Positions 51,361 to 63,100 of a DNA stretch of 64,000 bases are shown in pieces. The notes under the pieces were generated by a model. The model was given only the letters and a program-made list of their open reading frames with translations, made no database searches and had not been told where the DNA came from. The translations under genes and the position numbers were made by a program. Positions within the stretch are counted from its first letter, which is position 1. The number at the start of each line of letters is the position of its first letter. The stretch is taken from the NCBI GenBank assembly GCA_027574665.1, contig CM050652.1:40762307-40826306 (forward strand), given 5' to 3'. This DNA comes from Rhynochetos jubatus (lineage: Eukaryota > Chordata > Aves > Eurypygiformes > Rhynochetidae).

Positions 51361-54300
51361 ATCTCAGCTAACAAGCTGGGGGTTAGAGACAGCCTTTTAA
51401 TTGGGACAGTAGCTAATTAGTATTTGGGGACCGAGAGGTTTGGTTTTTACGTAGTTACTTCAGCCTATTTCTGGCTGGGTGGGAGGAGGTGAGAACTCCT
51501 GAGCACCTGAAGCAGGGAAGAGTGAAGATGTTCAGCAGGGACCTTGCGCCCAAGGCTGCAGAGCTGGGTTGCCAGCCCAGAGCAGATCTTCATGGGTAGT
51601 GCGAGGCTGCAGGACAGTGCTCTTGCCTGCTCTGTGAGCCGCCTTCCTTTTCCTGCATATAATTTTCATTTCCACTACTCGCCATTTCCTCTTTTTTTTC
51701 CCTCCCTCTTTGCTCCATGCTATGAATCGATACGCTGCTCAAAGCTAAATATCAACTGAATTGATGAAGACAGGTTATGTGTATCTTCTCAGGAGGGTAA
51801 CACCACAGGGACAAGTGTGGGAGACGTGGGCAGACCAAGCGAAGTCTTGCACCTGCAGCCCCATGCAAGTAAGTGACTGCTTCTGTGGCTGATGTATGGT
51901 CAGCTTCAGTTTGGATATGCCTAGAAAGGGGATTGCCTTTTAGGAGACACTGCTTCTCTACTCAGATTTGATACGCCCCAACTGAGTCAAGGTACATCTG
52001 GGCAGTGTTACAATCCTTAACTATCACAATGACCATGTGTAGTTTTTACTCAGAAATTACAGTTTCTTCTTCTTTTAATTCGCTGTATCCGTCGGTACCT
52101 GAGTTGAAGGGTCTGGTTTTTTCTGCTATAGACAGTGTTTGCTGGGGAACACAGGAACTCTGGCCCCTTTCCTGCTGCTTAGGGACTTCTCCATTGCCTT
52201 AGAAAACACATCCTTGCAGCTTTAGGGTTACAGTATCATTTATACCCCTGATTTCTGATCCCTGCCTGACATTGCCAGGAGGAGATCACCGGGACGCCGA
52301 GGGTGGCAGTATGGGGGATGAGTGCGGGATGCCCTTGGCAGCCTGCTCCCGTGGATCACCATCTCCAACAGCAGCTCTCACCAACAGCGATAGGCGCAGG
52401 CAAATCTTTGGAAAAGTGCTGCACAGCCTGACTACTGGGGAAGCTGCTCTTCAACCCTTCAACAACAATGCATCACTTCTCCCAGGTAGAAGCTGTTTCT
52501 CCTAGGACCTGACCAAAGAAGCAGAAGGATCTCCTCTGCCCCTTTCCCGTCTGGGAGAGCTGAGCCCAATAGGCACCTTGATCAGTGCTCACTCCCAATG
52601 TAAATGACACATGGACGTGCTGGGAAGTGACTGGGAAATATAAAGGTAACCCAGGACATAATCAGCTGGAGGAATGGTTGGTGTTTGCTCTCTGTGTGTG
52701 TATGTATATACTTTTGGATGGCTTTTTTAAGGATGGCCCCTAAAATAAGGAAAATCTGGGCTTGGCTCTGCTGCAAGTTTCCATCTTGTGCACATGGAGT
52801 TAAGGAAGAGAAACCTCTCCTCCAAGGCTCCTCCATGTGACGCTGTGCTATACATTATCACTGCTTTTTCATTTCCTAAGACCCTCATTCCACCTGTCAA
52901 CACGCGCAGCCTCTCTCCTAGGCAAATCATCCCCCAGTCCTTTGGTGGTCTCACAAACTGCAGTTGTTACTCGAGAGTACACTAGGGTTTTACAAGCCTG
53001 CCTACCCTGAGGAGGCATAAATGAATTTATACAGACAGTAATACAGATAGGCAGTCTTTTTTCTGTGGATCAGGCATGGAAGGAAACAAGGGGTCCTTCG
53101 ATTTAAAGATCTTGGCTTTTGGGTTTTTTTTTAAGGTAGCCATTCTGGAAAACAATTGCATGTTTTCACCTTGAAGAAAAATCTGGTACCTCCTGATCTG
53201 TTTTTCATATCCTCGTGAACTTTTAATTGACATCAGGATGTAACAGCCTACAGAGAGACTGATTAAGTGTTTAGAAAAATGAAAACCATAAGTCTAGACT
53301 GCAAACTCTTGGATCTGGAAATCAAATGCGTGCATGGATGACTCATTCTTATTTTCCTGAACGAAAACTGTATGCTTCCCTTTAACTAGATTTTATGAGT
53401 AAAACCATTCTCACTCTGTTCAGCACAGACTCTTTGAAAGATCTTGAAATGTGTCATGTATTGGCAATGTATCCTGAGCAATAAAATATGCACAAATTCA
53501 TAAGCACCATCCTCTCAAACTATTTCTGGTGAAATGTCTCTCAGAAATCAATGAAAGACCTTGACAAGACAGGTAAAATAAAACACAGTGGGTCCCAAAG
53601 AAAGAAATACCATTCTTCTTTGGACCTCTGGTTCTTTTTGGCCTAACTTAAAATCAGCCGGTGAGGTGTTTATGCCGTCTGCGAGTTTGGGTAGGCTGTA
53701 GGTAGACATATACAATGGCTCACACTTCAACAAACAAAATAACTTTTGTATTTATGAAAGGACCTCTGAACAATTTTTGAGATACATGAGGATTTTTTTT
53801 TTCAATCATACTAACCTGTTTTTTATGTGCTAGTGTATTTGGACAGCAAGGGGAATATTTCATGATGTCCCTTTTCAAGAACCATAAATTGTATAGCCTG
53901 TCTGCCAAGTAGAAGATGCAAGTACTGTGAATTTATTGTCCATTTTCTGGCTCTGGCACCCATCTCTCATGTGAGCGTGGGTAAGTCTCTTCACTTTGTG
54001 CCTCTCTCCTCTCTCTTGTACAACCCACTTGGACAGCAAGCTTTGCAAGGCAGTGTCTCCCACTTACAACTGTCCACTCCAGATTCCCCATGTTAGCTGG
54101 AGGCTAATGGACATAAATTATGTAAACAAATAACACGTCACAATAATACACTTCACTGTCATTTCATTCCACTCAAAACCATCCCATAGCTTGGCCTGCA
54201 GATACTAATTTTTCACTGGTGATAAAAAAGAAAGAAATTTGGAGATACATACCTGTATAAGCAATTTACCTCCACCGCTATAAAAGGTTACCTTCTTGGT

Positions 54301-56149
54301 ATAGGTTTCCATCCTTCCTTGCCTACCGTGCTTGCGTCTGCTGTTCTGGAAGGCACCTGGCCCTGCTCTCATGCCTTTCTCACAATCAGTCACAGCTTGA
54401 TGCTACTGCAGGCTTCCTGGTTGTCAGTCAAATTATACCACCACAGATGTCCCAGTTTTTTCTTCCATGGATGAGGTAGATAATAAATACTTGTTTGCCT
54501 CCTGACCTTGATGCTTCTTCCATTATGCTGGGAAGATAATGGGATGATGTCCAGGCTCTGTTAAGGCACAAATCGTAACTGGTAACATATCCATAGGTAG
54601 TACCTTAAATAATATAATCCAGTAGCAGAGAAGTCTTTGATTACCAGAACAGAGGCCATGATTTAGGCTTTATATTGAATGAAGTAGGAGGACAAAGTGC
54701 AGATCACTATGTTAGTGATCAGCATATGATGATCCTTATTGCTGGATAAAAGACTGGTGCATATTGAACTGGTCAACATTCAAGAAGCTCCAGTTTCAGC
54801 AGCAGGCCTGCAGGGAATAACATGAGCATGGCAGTGATCAGGCTTAGCTCTCCTTGCCTTGACCAAAATGTTTTCAATAACTGAAGACAGAAATGTATGA
54901 ATTTTGCTATGATAGGTAGATGGGCATCCAAAACCAACAAGTTGTCCAAAAACCAGAGACTGAGACTTATTTTAACAATCTTAAGATTTATGCTTTTGAA
55001 ATAAAGAGAAAATTCTTAAACATGCTTTCCTCTTCCCAGAAGCCACTGCTCTGTTTTGTCTGGATTCTCCCTAACATGATTATTTTTCATCTCGATATTG
55101 CTTTCAGCAGGAGGCTGGAAAGGCAGCACTGCTCTCCGTGGGATGCAGAGGACACGGGAACTGAAGGCCACTATGTGCTTCAGGCTCTCTCACGCGGTTT
55201 GTCTTACAGTCTCGCAGCACCCCCCACACCCCAGATTGCATGTGGGACTTCAAATGGTGCTAAGCACCTGAAAGTAGAAAAGTTTAGGAAGAGCTGATAT
55301 AGACAAGGGATAACAATGTGGCAGCAGTGGTTTTGGGGTAATGGAGCTGAGCGCCAAGTCATGCCCGCCTGCTCCACCACCTTCCAGAAGTGCAGGTAAT
55401 TGCATGCTCCTGTTCTGTTCAGTGCTTGGAGACAAAACAGGTCTTCCTGCTGGTGTTTCCTCTGCCTGAAGGGGCAGATCAGAGGTTTGGAGGTTTGCCT
55501 GTAGGAAGGTACCACAGCAGTTCTGGCCTCTTCAGCTCCGAACTCCCTGGGCAGCTGAGTTTGCCTTAAGACACCTGTGGGACCTGAAGGCACATCTGGA
55601 GTTGGAAGAGCTTCCCCAGAATCACTTTCAACAGTTAGTCTCAGAGGAAGAACTTGAACCATCTCAGAGCATTTCTGTTTAGTTCTATGGGGGTTTTTGA
55701 GAGAGGGTAATACTTGTAACGAACACTACTACCAAATGGGCATTTTCCCCTCTCAACAGGGAGGGAAAGAGCAAATGTTACGTCTGTACTATGCTCTAGA
55801 CAGTGAGGCACCCATACCGTAGCCCTTCAAAGGCATCGGAGGGAAGGTTCTGGCTTATCTCACAAGAAAGGAAAAACATTCTTGGTCATAACTCCAATAT
55901 ATTCTGTTATAGGCAGATTTGGTCCTACGCTGTTATTGCTCTACATCTCTCCTCTTTGATGTGGGCAGGACAAGCAGTGAGAAAGTGGCAATTGCTCTTT
56001 CTTTGGACTGAAGCTAACGTCTTCCTCCAACATTTGCAGTTCATTACAATTTGTGTCTTCTTTTTACTGGTCCATCAATTTGAAGCGATGGCTGGAAATG
56101 AATAACCATTTTCCTGCTTTGCATTACCACGGCATCCTCAGCTTTAAGA
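51361..56149. other. Non-coding DNA, no gene seen
   Basis: Apart from the MIR-like relic at 53.9 kb there are only short frames, the longest at 55,204-55,662 (minus, 152 codons), overlapped by a 125-codon plus frame. No domain was recognised. Confidence 0.6.
53945..54030 (+). mobile_element. MIR-like relic, head-to-core segment
   Basis: TTTCTGGCTCTGGCACCCAT at 53,944-53,963, then GTGAGCGTGGGTAAGTCTCT and TCACTTTGTGCCTCTCTCC, closely track the MIR order TGGCTCTGCCACTTACTAG, then GTGACCTTGGGCAAGTCACT, then TAACCTCTGTGCCTCAGTTTCC. Almost every block is present in order with few length changes, so this is the clearest of the MIR-like copies here. The tRNA head upstream and the 3' part downstream are not visible. 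Confidence 0.55.
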
Positions 56150-56415
56150 GGATTCTCGCCCTTTCATGTCTAGATCTGGTATTACATTTTCTGCTTTATT
56201 CATCCTTAAAAGGCCAGAAGCCTTTTTCCCTCGCTTTTTAATTTACTTAGAAAAAGCACATTAATTAAACAGTTACATTTGGTTGGTTGAAGGTTATGCA
56301 TGTTATTTATTTAGCTGGAGGTTTATCTGGCTGTCAGAATAACTCACTGGAGAGATCACAATTTGATAACAATGCTGGTCAACCAATGTGACCTTCAACA
56401 GGACCACCTGTGGTG
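56150..56415. promoter_or_regulatory. Candidate enhancer with homeodomain, SOX, GATA and RUNX/E-box words
   Basis: In order: TTTTTAATTTAC (56,235-56,246), the palindrome TTAATTAA (56,261-56,268), GTTATTTATTTAG, GTTTATCTGG (GATA type, 56,321), TTGATAACAATG (SOX-like AACAATG at 56,368-56,374), ATGTGACCTTCAA (nuclear-receptor-like) and ACCACCTGTGGT at 56,404-56,415, which combines a CACCTG E-box with a RUNX-type TGTGGT. The stretch is unique and non-coding. This density over 260 bp is typical of tissue-specific enhancers. Confidence 0.35.
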
Positions 56416-57839
56416 GACCTTATAAGCCAGCCTGTAGCTCTTATCCCTGCCTTTTCTGGCATGATTTTATATGCTACTGCACCTCAGGCACTCAGTATGT
56501 AGCTTCTGTCAAGCCTTCAAAAGACCAGCAGTGTGATTCAGAAAGTGCTGATAAACGTAGAAGATATGACTCAGAGATGCCCATGTTACCTCTTCTTCTA
56601 AGGTTTTCAGGGCTGTAAACATGGAACGACTGAAAAGTCCAGATGATCAATTTATGGAACACCGAAAAGGTCAAGATATTGTAATATGCTTTGTTGCACT
56701 GAATATATGGGATATTAAAATTCAGATGCTTCATTCCTAGGAAAACAATTGCAGTGCACAAATACAGAAGCGCAGACACCCACCTTGGTAGCAAGTACAA
56801 AATCAAATGGATCTAGTCCAATTACACACCCTGAGAGACAGATTCTTGTGTGATCCTCTTTGGAGGTTGTAGTAAGTTTTACTTGTTCTGCTGAAGCAGA
56901 CAAACTTAACCTGATAACAGTTTGGGATGGAAATCTTCGTTCTTTCCTTCTCGTAAATGAAATGACAAGGAAACATGGATGGTCAGATCAAGCTCTGCTA
57001 ACATTTTAACTTCAGCGGTTGATGTGACAATACCAGGAGCCTCTGTTAGGATCTCCTTACATCGTATTTTGTTTCTTTCCTTTCTGATCCTCAGTTTGCA
57101 CTTTACATTCCATTTGTTTTACGAAGTTGAGGAATTCTGCCATTGCTTATTGGCTTTATTTTGACAAGTGTTCTACTTTTATTTGATATACAGATCCCCA
57201 GAAGTTTATCTGGGAGACATTCTGATAGAATAGAAAGACCAGTTTTCTGGTCTGTATGTTCCTGTATCCCCTAGAAGCTTTCAAGAAAAAAACCCTTCCT
57301 CCTGGGCTGTGATTTCTAATTCTCTGGTCATCATTATATCTCTTAGTGACTCTAAGTTATGCACATGGTTTTGGAAATCCATGCCCAAATCTGGACCCAC
57401 TGTGACTGCTGAGGATTCAGCAGGAACACATGGAGCAGGAAGACTATTACATATCTTACGAAAAATACTCTTGTCTGTACACCTCTCTCCGTGTTTGCTC
57501 ATACTAAGCACTAAAGACCACTAACCTCTATATGCAAAACTCTACCATTTAGAAGGGAAATAAATTCCCTAGCGATTCCAGAGAGAGAATCCAGGCACAA
57601 CTGCAGGTGAAATGAGGAAGGTGATGTCTGCCATTTGTCTTTAGTTACGGAAGGAAATAAGACCTGCCGCATGTTAAAGGAGAAGCTGCTGTCCTCGTTC
57701 CTTGTAACTACAAATAAACACAGTTGAAAGAGGCAGGTGAAGTGAGAAGACTCTGATGCCTGATAAACTGAGAAAGTTGAAACAGCAAGGGCTTAAAATA
57801 ATGCAGAGTTGCATTGCTAACAAATGCCCATTTTCCAAA

Positions 57840-57875
57840 TTTAATGCTATCTTAATGATTGATGATATGTCCATC
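57840..57875. promoter_or_regulatory. Possible PBX-HOX composite site
   Basis: TGATTGAT at 57,856-57,863 matches the PBX-HOX composite consensus TGATTNAT exactly and sits in TTAATGATTGATGATATG. It is a single site in otherwise plain AT-rich DNA, so it may be chance. Confidence 0.2.
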
Positions 57876-58810
57876 TATACTGAAGGGGATGTCCTCCAGG
57901 TATAGGCTGTTAAAATCTCTCTTGGAAAGCATTTTCTTCTTCACAGGTGTCCTGAATCTTGTTAGCTGCCATATGAGTAGTGCTTAGTGTCTCTTGCTCA
58001 TACCCCTACTTCAATTCCTATCTCATTGTTTGGGTGGCAGAAATCTCACACCAAATGCCCAAGGTCTGGACCGAAGCCCATGGCCTCTTGTTTATCCATG
58101 TTTCATCAACACACGATTCATGTTTATTTGCTGTGAATTACCACCACTGACTGTAGGTAGCTTTGCTTCCATCCAGGACTGGACTTTTGGATTAGGGTGA
58201 AGCACTTCTCATAGTCTGAGTGAGTGCCAGAAACACCACAAGACGAATGACTGTTGGAATTGCAGGGTACTCCACAATCCTCTTCTAATTGCAATCACAT
58301 TGCAAGAGATATTAAGATATATGAACGGATGATCTTACACATCCTGCAGGTTGGGACAATAGACCTGTAAGGTGCCTAGAAACATTTGCCAGAATATTAG
58401 AGTTAAAATACAGAAAATCAGAAGAGATCTGAGTCATTTGAGAACCAAAGAACTGAAGGATTAATAAAGGAAGTAAAACCATGCCCATGTCTCTCCAAGA
58501 TGTTTTCTGATATCCAGGGCAGACTGGGGAGTTTGACAGAAACATATTTACATCTGCCAGGCAGATCCAGTTACAGGAAAAAATTCTGTTTGCCCATGAA
58601 AACTCTGTTTTCAGTAAGAAAGCCATAGAAGCTCATTTCTAATGTATATAAGCTCTTCTGTAAACATTACAAAAATCATTCTTCAGGGCACTTTTGCTCT
58701 GTGTTACAGGAAGCATACTTTTATAATACTTTCTTATTGGTATATTTGTGATATAACTGTTTTGCAGTGTTATTTAAACTTAAATAATTTGGTTTTCTTC
58801 TGGTTTATGT

Positions 58811-58895
58811 TTGGAAGTTTGGGGGCTGGGTTTTGGTTGGTTTTTGGAGGTTTTTGGTTTTGGGTTTTTGTTCGGGGGTTGGTTTTTTTTTTTTT
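58811..58895. repeat. G/T-rich low-complexity tract
   Basis: The plus strand is almost only G and T, in runs such as GGTTGGTTTTTGGAGG and GGTTTTGGG, and ends in a 14-T run at 58,882-58,895. Four G-runs of three or more are present, but spacing between the second and third is about 31 bases, so a canonical three-tetrad quadruplex is not predicted. Two-tetrad forms are possible. Confidence 0.85.
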
Positions 58896-59939
58896 GTATT
58901 TGGAAGCAAGTCAACTAGAGAGCATTTTCTGTGCCATCTGAGGTTGAAAGTAACAGCATGGATCCAGAGAGGGCCATTCAGCAGCCAATTTGTATCCCCA
59001 GTTGTGTATCCCTTCGGTTGAATGCAGCTGGTATAAAACATACAGGGTCTGGGGCTAACGGAAACAGCAGAAATTAAGAAAGTGAATTTTCTAGACATGC
59101 TTAAACTATAAAAAGAGTTGAGCATGCTGTTGGAGAAGCTGTGAATTTGGCTCAGGGGACTGGAGAGCTTTTCCCTTCTTCAGAGTCAGATTGCAACTGC
59201 TGATATAAGAGGAACTGGATGTTTCACACGCTTTTTCCCGTGAAAAGGCTGGTTTTAGACACTTCTAATATTGCCCATTTAGGTTGTTTTGCAGCCACGG
59301 TATTATAAAAAGAAAATTGTTGAAAAATTCAGGTATATGTGAAAATGAGACTCAGAAGGAAAGATTCAGCTTTACCAGTATTAAAGTTCGTTGTGCTTTT
59401 TCCTCCAAATAACTCCAATTTTAGAGCCTGTACTTAAAAATCAGAAGTGAAGCAATCACAGATATGTCCTCATCCTACAGAAACCTCTCCAATTAGGTCA
59501 CTTTATAAGTCCCAGCTGCTCAGTGAGGAGAGACTTCGCTGTTAACAGCTGAGAGTGAGGACGCTGAAGACTCCATCTTCACTGAGAAAACCCATTTCCA
59601 AAATTTGATCAAGCTATTAGATTTTGAAAAATCACATTTGCACAGATGCTGCAGGGATGCCTCACATTGTAGCAGTTCCGCTTTCTGAGGACTCAGTCTT
59701 TGCCGCATGCTCCTGAGCACCTTGCACCTCCACAGGCTGTCGGCTGGGTCGTGCCTTCCCCATCAGGGAACAGGGCGTGATGAGCCCGGTTATGCAGGGC
59801 TCCAAATCCAAGGTCAGCTTTTCGCTGTGACTTTGCTCCAAGGTAGTGACAACGTTAGAAATTAAGGAGGGAGCCTTCCTCTCCTTGCCTTCCTGCTACT
59901 TCTTGGTGAGGTTTTACTGCCTACACTAATAAGGGGCAT

Positions 59940-60130
59940 GGAAATGAAACATTTTGCCTGGAGAGTGTGATATACACAGTATAAGACCATACCATGAGTA
60001 ATTAGGTTAATACATAAAATTGAGGAGATGCTTATTAAGTGAGCATCATCCAACAAGTCGTCACGTCTCATGAGCTCACTTAAGACCATGCCTGGGCATA
60101 AGTGGCTGAATTAAGACGGGCAGGCAATAT
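59940..60130. promoter_or_regulatory. Candidate enhancer with inverted NKX2-type sites
   Basis: TTAAGTGAGC at 60,035-60,044 and its exact reverse complement GCTCACTTAA at 60,074-60,083 form a 10-bp inverted repeat around a 29-base spacer. Each arm contains TTAAGTG, which matches the NKX2 consensus TYAAGTG. A third related word, ATAAGTG, is at 60,098-60,104. GAGTAATTAGG (59,996-60,006) adds a homeodomain core, and TAAGACCAT is repeated at 59,982-59,990 and 60,081-60,089. There is no coding frame or transposon. The regulatory call is inferred. Confidence 0.38.
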
Positions 60131-63100
60131 AGTTGTGCCATTTCCTAGTTCTGGAGCGCTTGATTTTGTAGTGTTATTTTAACATAGGTGTGTGTGTCTG
60201 TACGCGTTTGTGTACACATAAATAGGGGATCAATAAGCATGATTTGTTTCCAGTGAGGATTACAGCTGCTTGGGAATAATTCCTTGAGCCTTAAGGAAAA
60301 AGCTATGGGTCTTGAAGATGTCTTGGAGAAGAGAGGGTGATAAGACATGCCAATATGGCCAGGAGATCCACAGAATAAAGAAACTGTATCAGAACGCTAA
60401 CAGAAATCTGGAGACTATTGCAACTAGGGGGTTTGTTTTTTTTTTTTTTCAATGGGAAACACAATTTCCCTCTCCCCTTCCACACCACCCATGCAGAAAT
60501 CTTGTGCATTTGTCCATACCTGGTGTCACAACAGAAGAGTGGAAGTTATTTATCAGGTCACATTTCCTCCTGTGAGATGCCCCTGCCACCCCAAAACAGT
60601 AATGCTTCAGCCTCAGGTTCATACATATCCTTGTAGATACTGTGGCCATACTAGTGGACGGTGACTCCAGTATCCCACTGAAGAATGAGCTGTACTTTCA
60701 TTTGGGAAATACAGCCACTAACCAGCGATATTTGTCATATCAATAGTTTTCCAGAGAACTTAATACCAAGCCCCATTTACTCATTTAGGGGAAAAATGCA
60801 GAAACATCTTCTGAAAGAGCCAGTGATGCAGAAAGCAGGAGGCTGCCACAGCGTGCAAGAAGGGCAGAGCTTACCAGGTGGGTGCACTTGACCAAAAGAG
60901 GGGTCAGACAACCCAAACAACAACAGATGATCCAAAATAGCTTATCAAGAAACCAGAGCGACCCCTAGTTTTCCTTCTCCTGATGGAGCTCAGTCTGGTG
61001 GCTCTGGAGCACCTGGTCCCACCTGCCCGGTAGCCTCCACTGGTGCTGTCCCTTTCCTGCTGAGGTGAGGAGTGACTGGGACATTGGGAGCATGGCCTTG
61101 GACTGGGCAACAAGCTGGAAAACAATGAGGTCACCTTTCAGGTGACAGCGGCAGGAGAAGGAGTGCTGTTGCGGTGCCTGAGGGAAGGTGGGTAGGGAGG
61201 AAAGGTTCTTACGAATAGCTGCAGCAGGCATCGGGGGGAATGTAAAATTAAAGTGCAAAGGTGCTGATGGGCTTCTGGGTTTTGTAGATCTGGAAGGAGC
61301 TGTGATGTTGGTTACTTGTCCCATTCAAGTGACAGTGTCTTTGCAGAGTGAAGCCACAAAGCTTTCCTCATGGTTCGCCTGTGAGATGTGAAATTCCTGA
61401 GCTTTACTGGATTATTCTCATTTAAATACAGTCTCAGATATTAAAGGTTAAGTTGTAATTTTCCATTTGGACATGCAAATATGTGATGTGTGTGACATCA
61501 GATTACAGTGCTTTCCACACAGAGTAAAAAAGGTATTTGCATTTTATTTTATACCAGAAATTACGGAGAATATGCAGCACGGCTGAATTATCATTTTGAG
61601 AGAAAGATTAGTGTTTGGAGTTTTCAAACTTTTCCATATTGCTCTAACAATAAACGTTTGCTTTTAATACAGGATGAAGAAGCATACTCTTTCATTATCA
61701 CCCCACTCCAGCGCCCTATAAACAGGTTTTTGTCTGAGGTGGGATTTAGCATACAAAAGGTGCTAATGTATTTGACTGGGAAAGTCCTGTAAATCTTTAT
61801 GGTTGGTAGGAGACTCCTTTAGCCTTTGTGGCGAGGTCACGTGTCATATGGTGATGTAATTTTGAAAGGACTGAAAGTCCACAGGGATGGTATATTAGTG
61901 TGCCTTTGTAAGCTTATCATTGTTTGGTCATTCCACTTACATGAGCATATCTTAGCTAAGATAATTGATCGCATTTAAATACACAAGACCCAATACTGCA
62001 ATTTCAAATTACTGTATTGCTGCAGTTATCCTAAATATCACTGAAATAAATTTACATTTGATCTCATGTAAATTACCTCAACACACTTGTTTGTATCTCA
62101 TGTAGAAAAGAATTACAATGTAACTAATGCAGGGGTTTTGTTTTGTTTTTCAAAATTTTGCAAATTAACTCACAGACACATTAAGAATACTTAACATAAA
62201 ACTTCTCATATACTCTGTTAATAAGGAGCGATGAAATTTTATATGTTGAAGGTGTAACTATGCAGCTTATACTAAAGCTGCCTAAGAATCACCTTTTTAT
62301 TCTTCACCACGCTTTGTTAGTCACCTGTTTTGCAATAAAATAGACAATTAATTAGATATTTTCTCTGCAAAACTGTGGAAGTCATTGCAGAAAATCCTTG
62401 CTAATAAGTAAACTGCTTCAAGATACTCTCCCGGCTCTGGAATATTGCTTCCTAGAAGACTGGTTACTGTTGTACTGTCAGACACAGGCTCCTAAAAGTG
62501 CTTGAGGCATAAAACGGAGCCATTGAGCCTAAGAAACAGTAACATGTGCTACCCATTCGCAAAACTTTTTTTTGAAAAAACAGCAATCACAGATCAGTTG
62601 TCAGCAAAAAGGAGGTCGTAGTCTTTTGCACGGTGCCATCTGTTTTGGTATGGGGGCTCCACGCGTTGCACTGACAGAGTGGCTGAGCGGATAGGTCTGG
62701 ACCCCCAGCTCTGATTCCTGTGCCGGTGTAATGAAATTACTCCACACCACGGTGAAAAATGTTATGCTAACAAAACCATAGTTCTGTCAATATGAACTGC
62801 ATCGACATTAGAGGCCTCTGCTGGAACATCTCTGCCAGATGAAAATCACACCTCTAACCCAATTAACCTTTCAGGGAGAAATCTTGCAGCATAGACACTG
62901 CCCTGATAACTCACTGCTCTGTGTCTTCCACACACAGAAAGACATAACCTCCCCATGGAGGTTACACAGCCCACGGATTGTCTTTTCTAAAGGATGTCTG
63001 TCACCTGCGACCTTCTCAGATGGACCTATCATTTCATTACTGTATTTTTAAGATATTCAGCCTCCCTCTTGCCCTGTACCTTTAAGAAAAGGCAGCCTCA

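Noticed and set aside
55204-55662. 152-codon minus-strand frame
   Set aside because: A 125-codon plus frame overlaps part of it and the sequence has no protein-like features.
58811-58895. G-quadruplex or telomere-like repeat
   Set aside because: There is no TTAGGG periodicity, and G-runs of three or more are too far apart for a canonical quadruplex.
61640-61800. Splice acceptor (CTTTTAATACAG) followed by an open frame
   Set aside because: The polypyrimidine tract is weak, no donor follows at a sensible distance, and the frame has no recognisable protein.
62673-62745. tRNA gene (Ser- or Leu-like A-box)
   Set aside because: The A-box word is good, but the B-box is degraded and no acceptor or T-stem pairs form. 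A SINE relic is the better reading.
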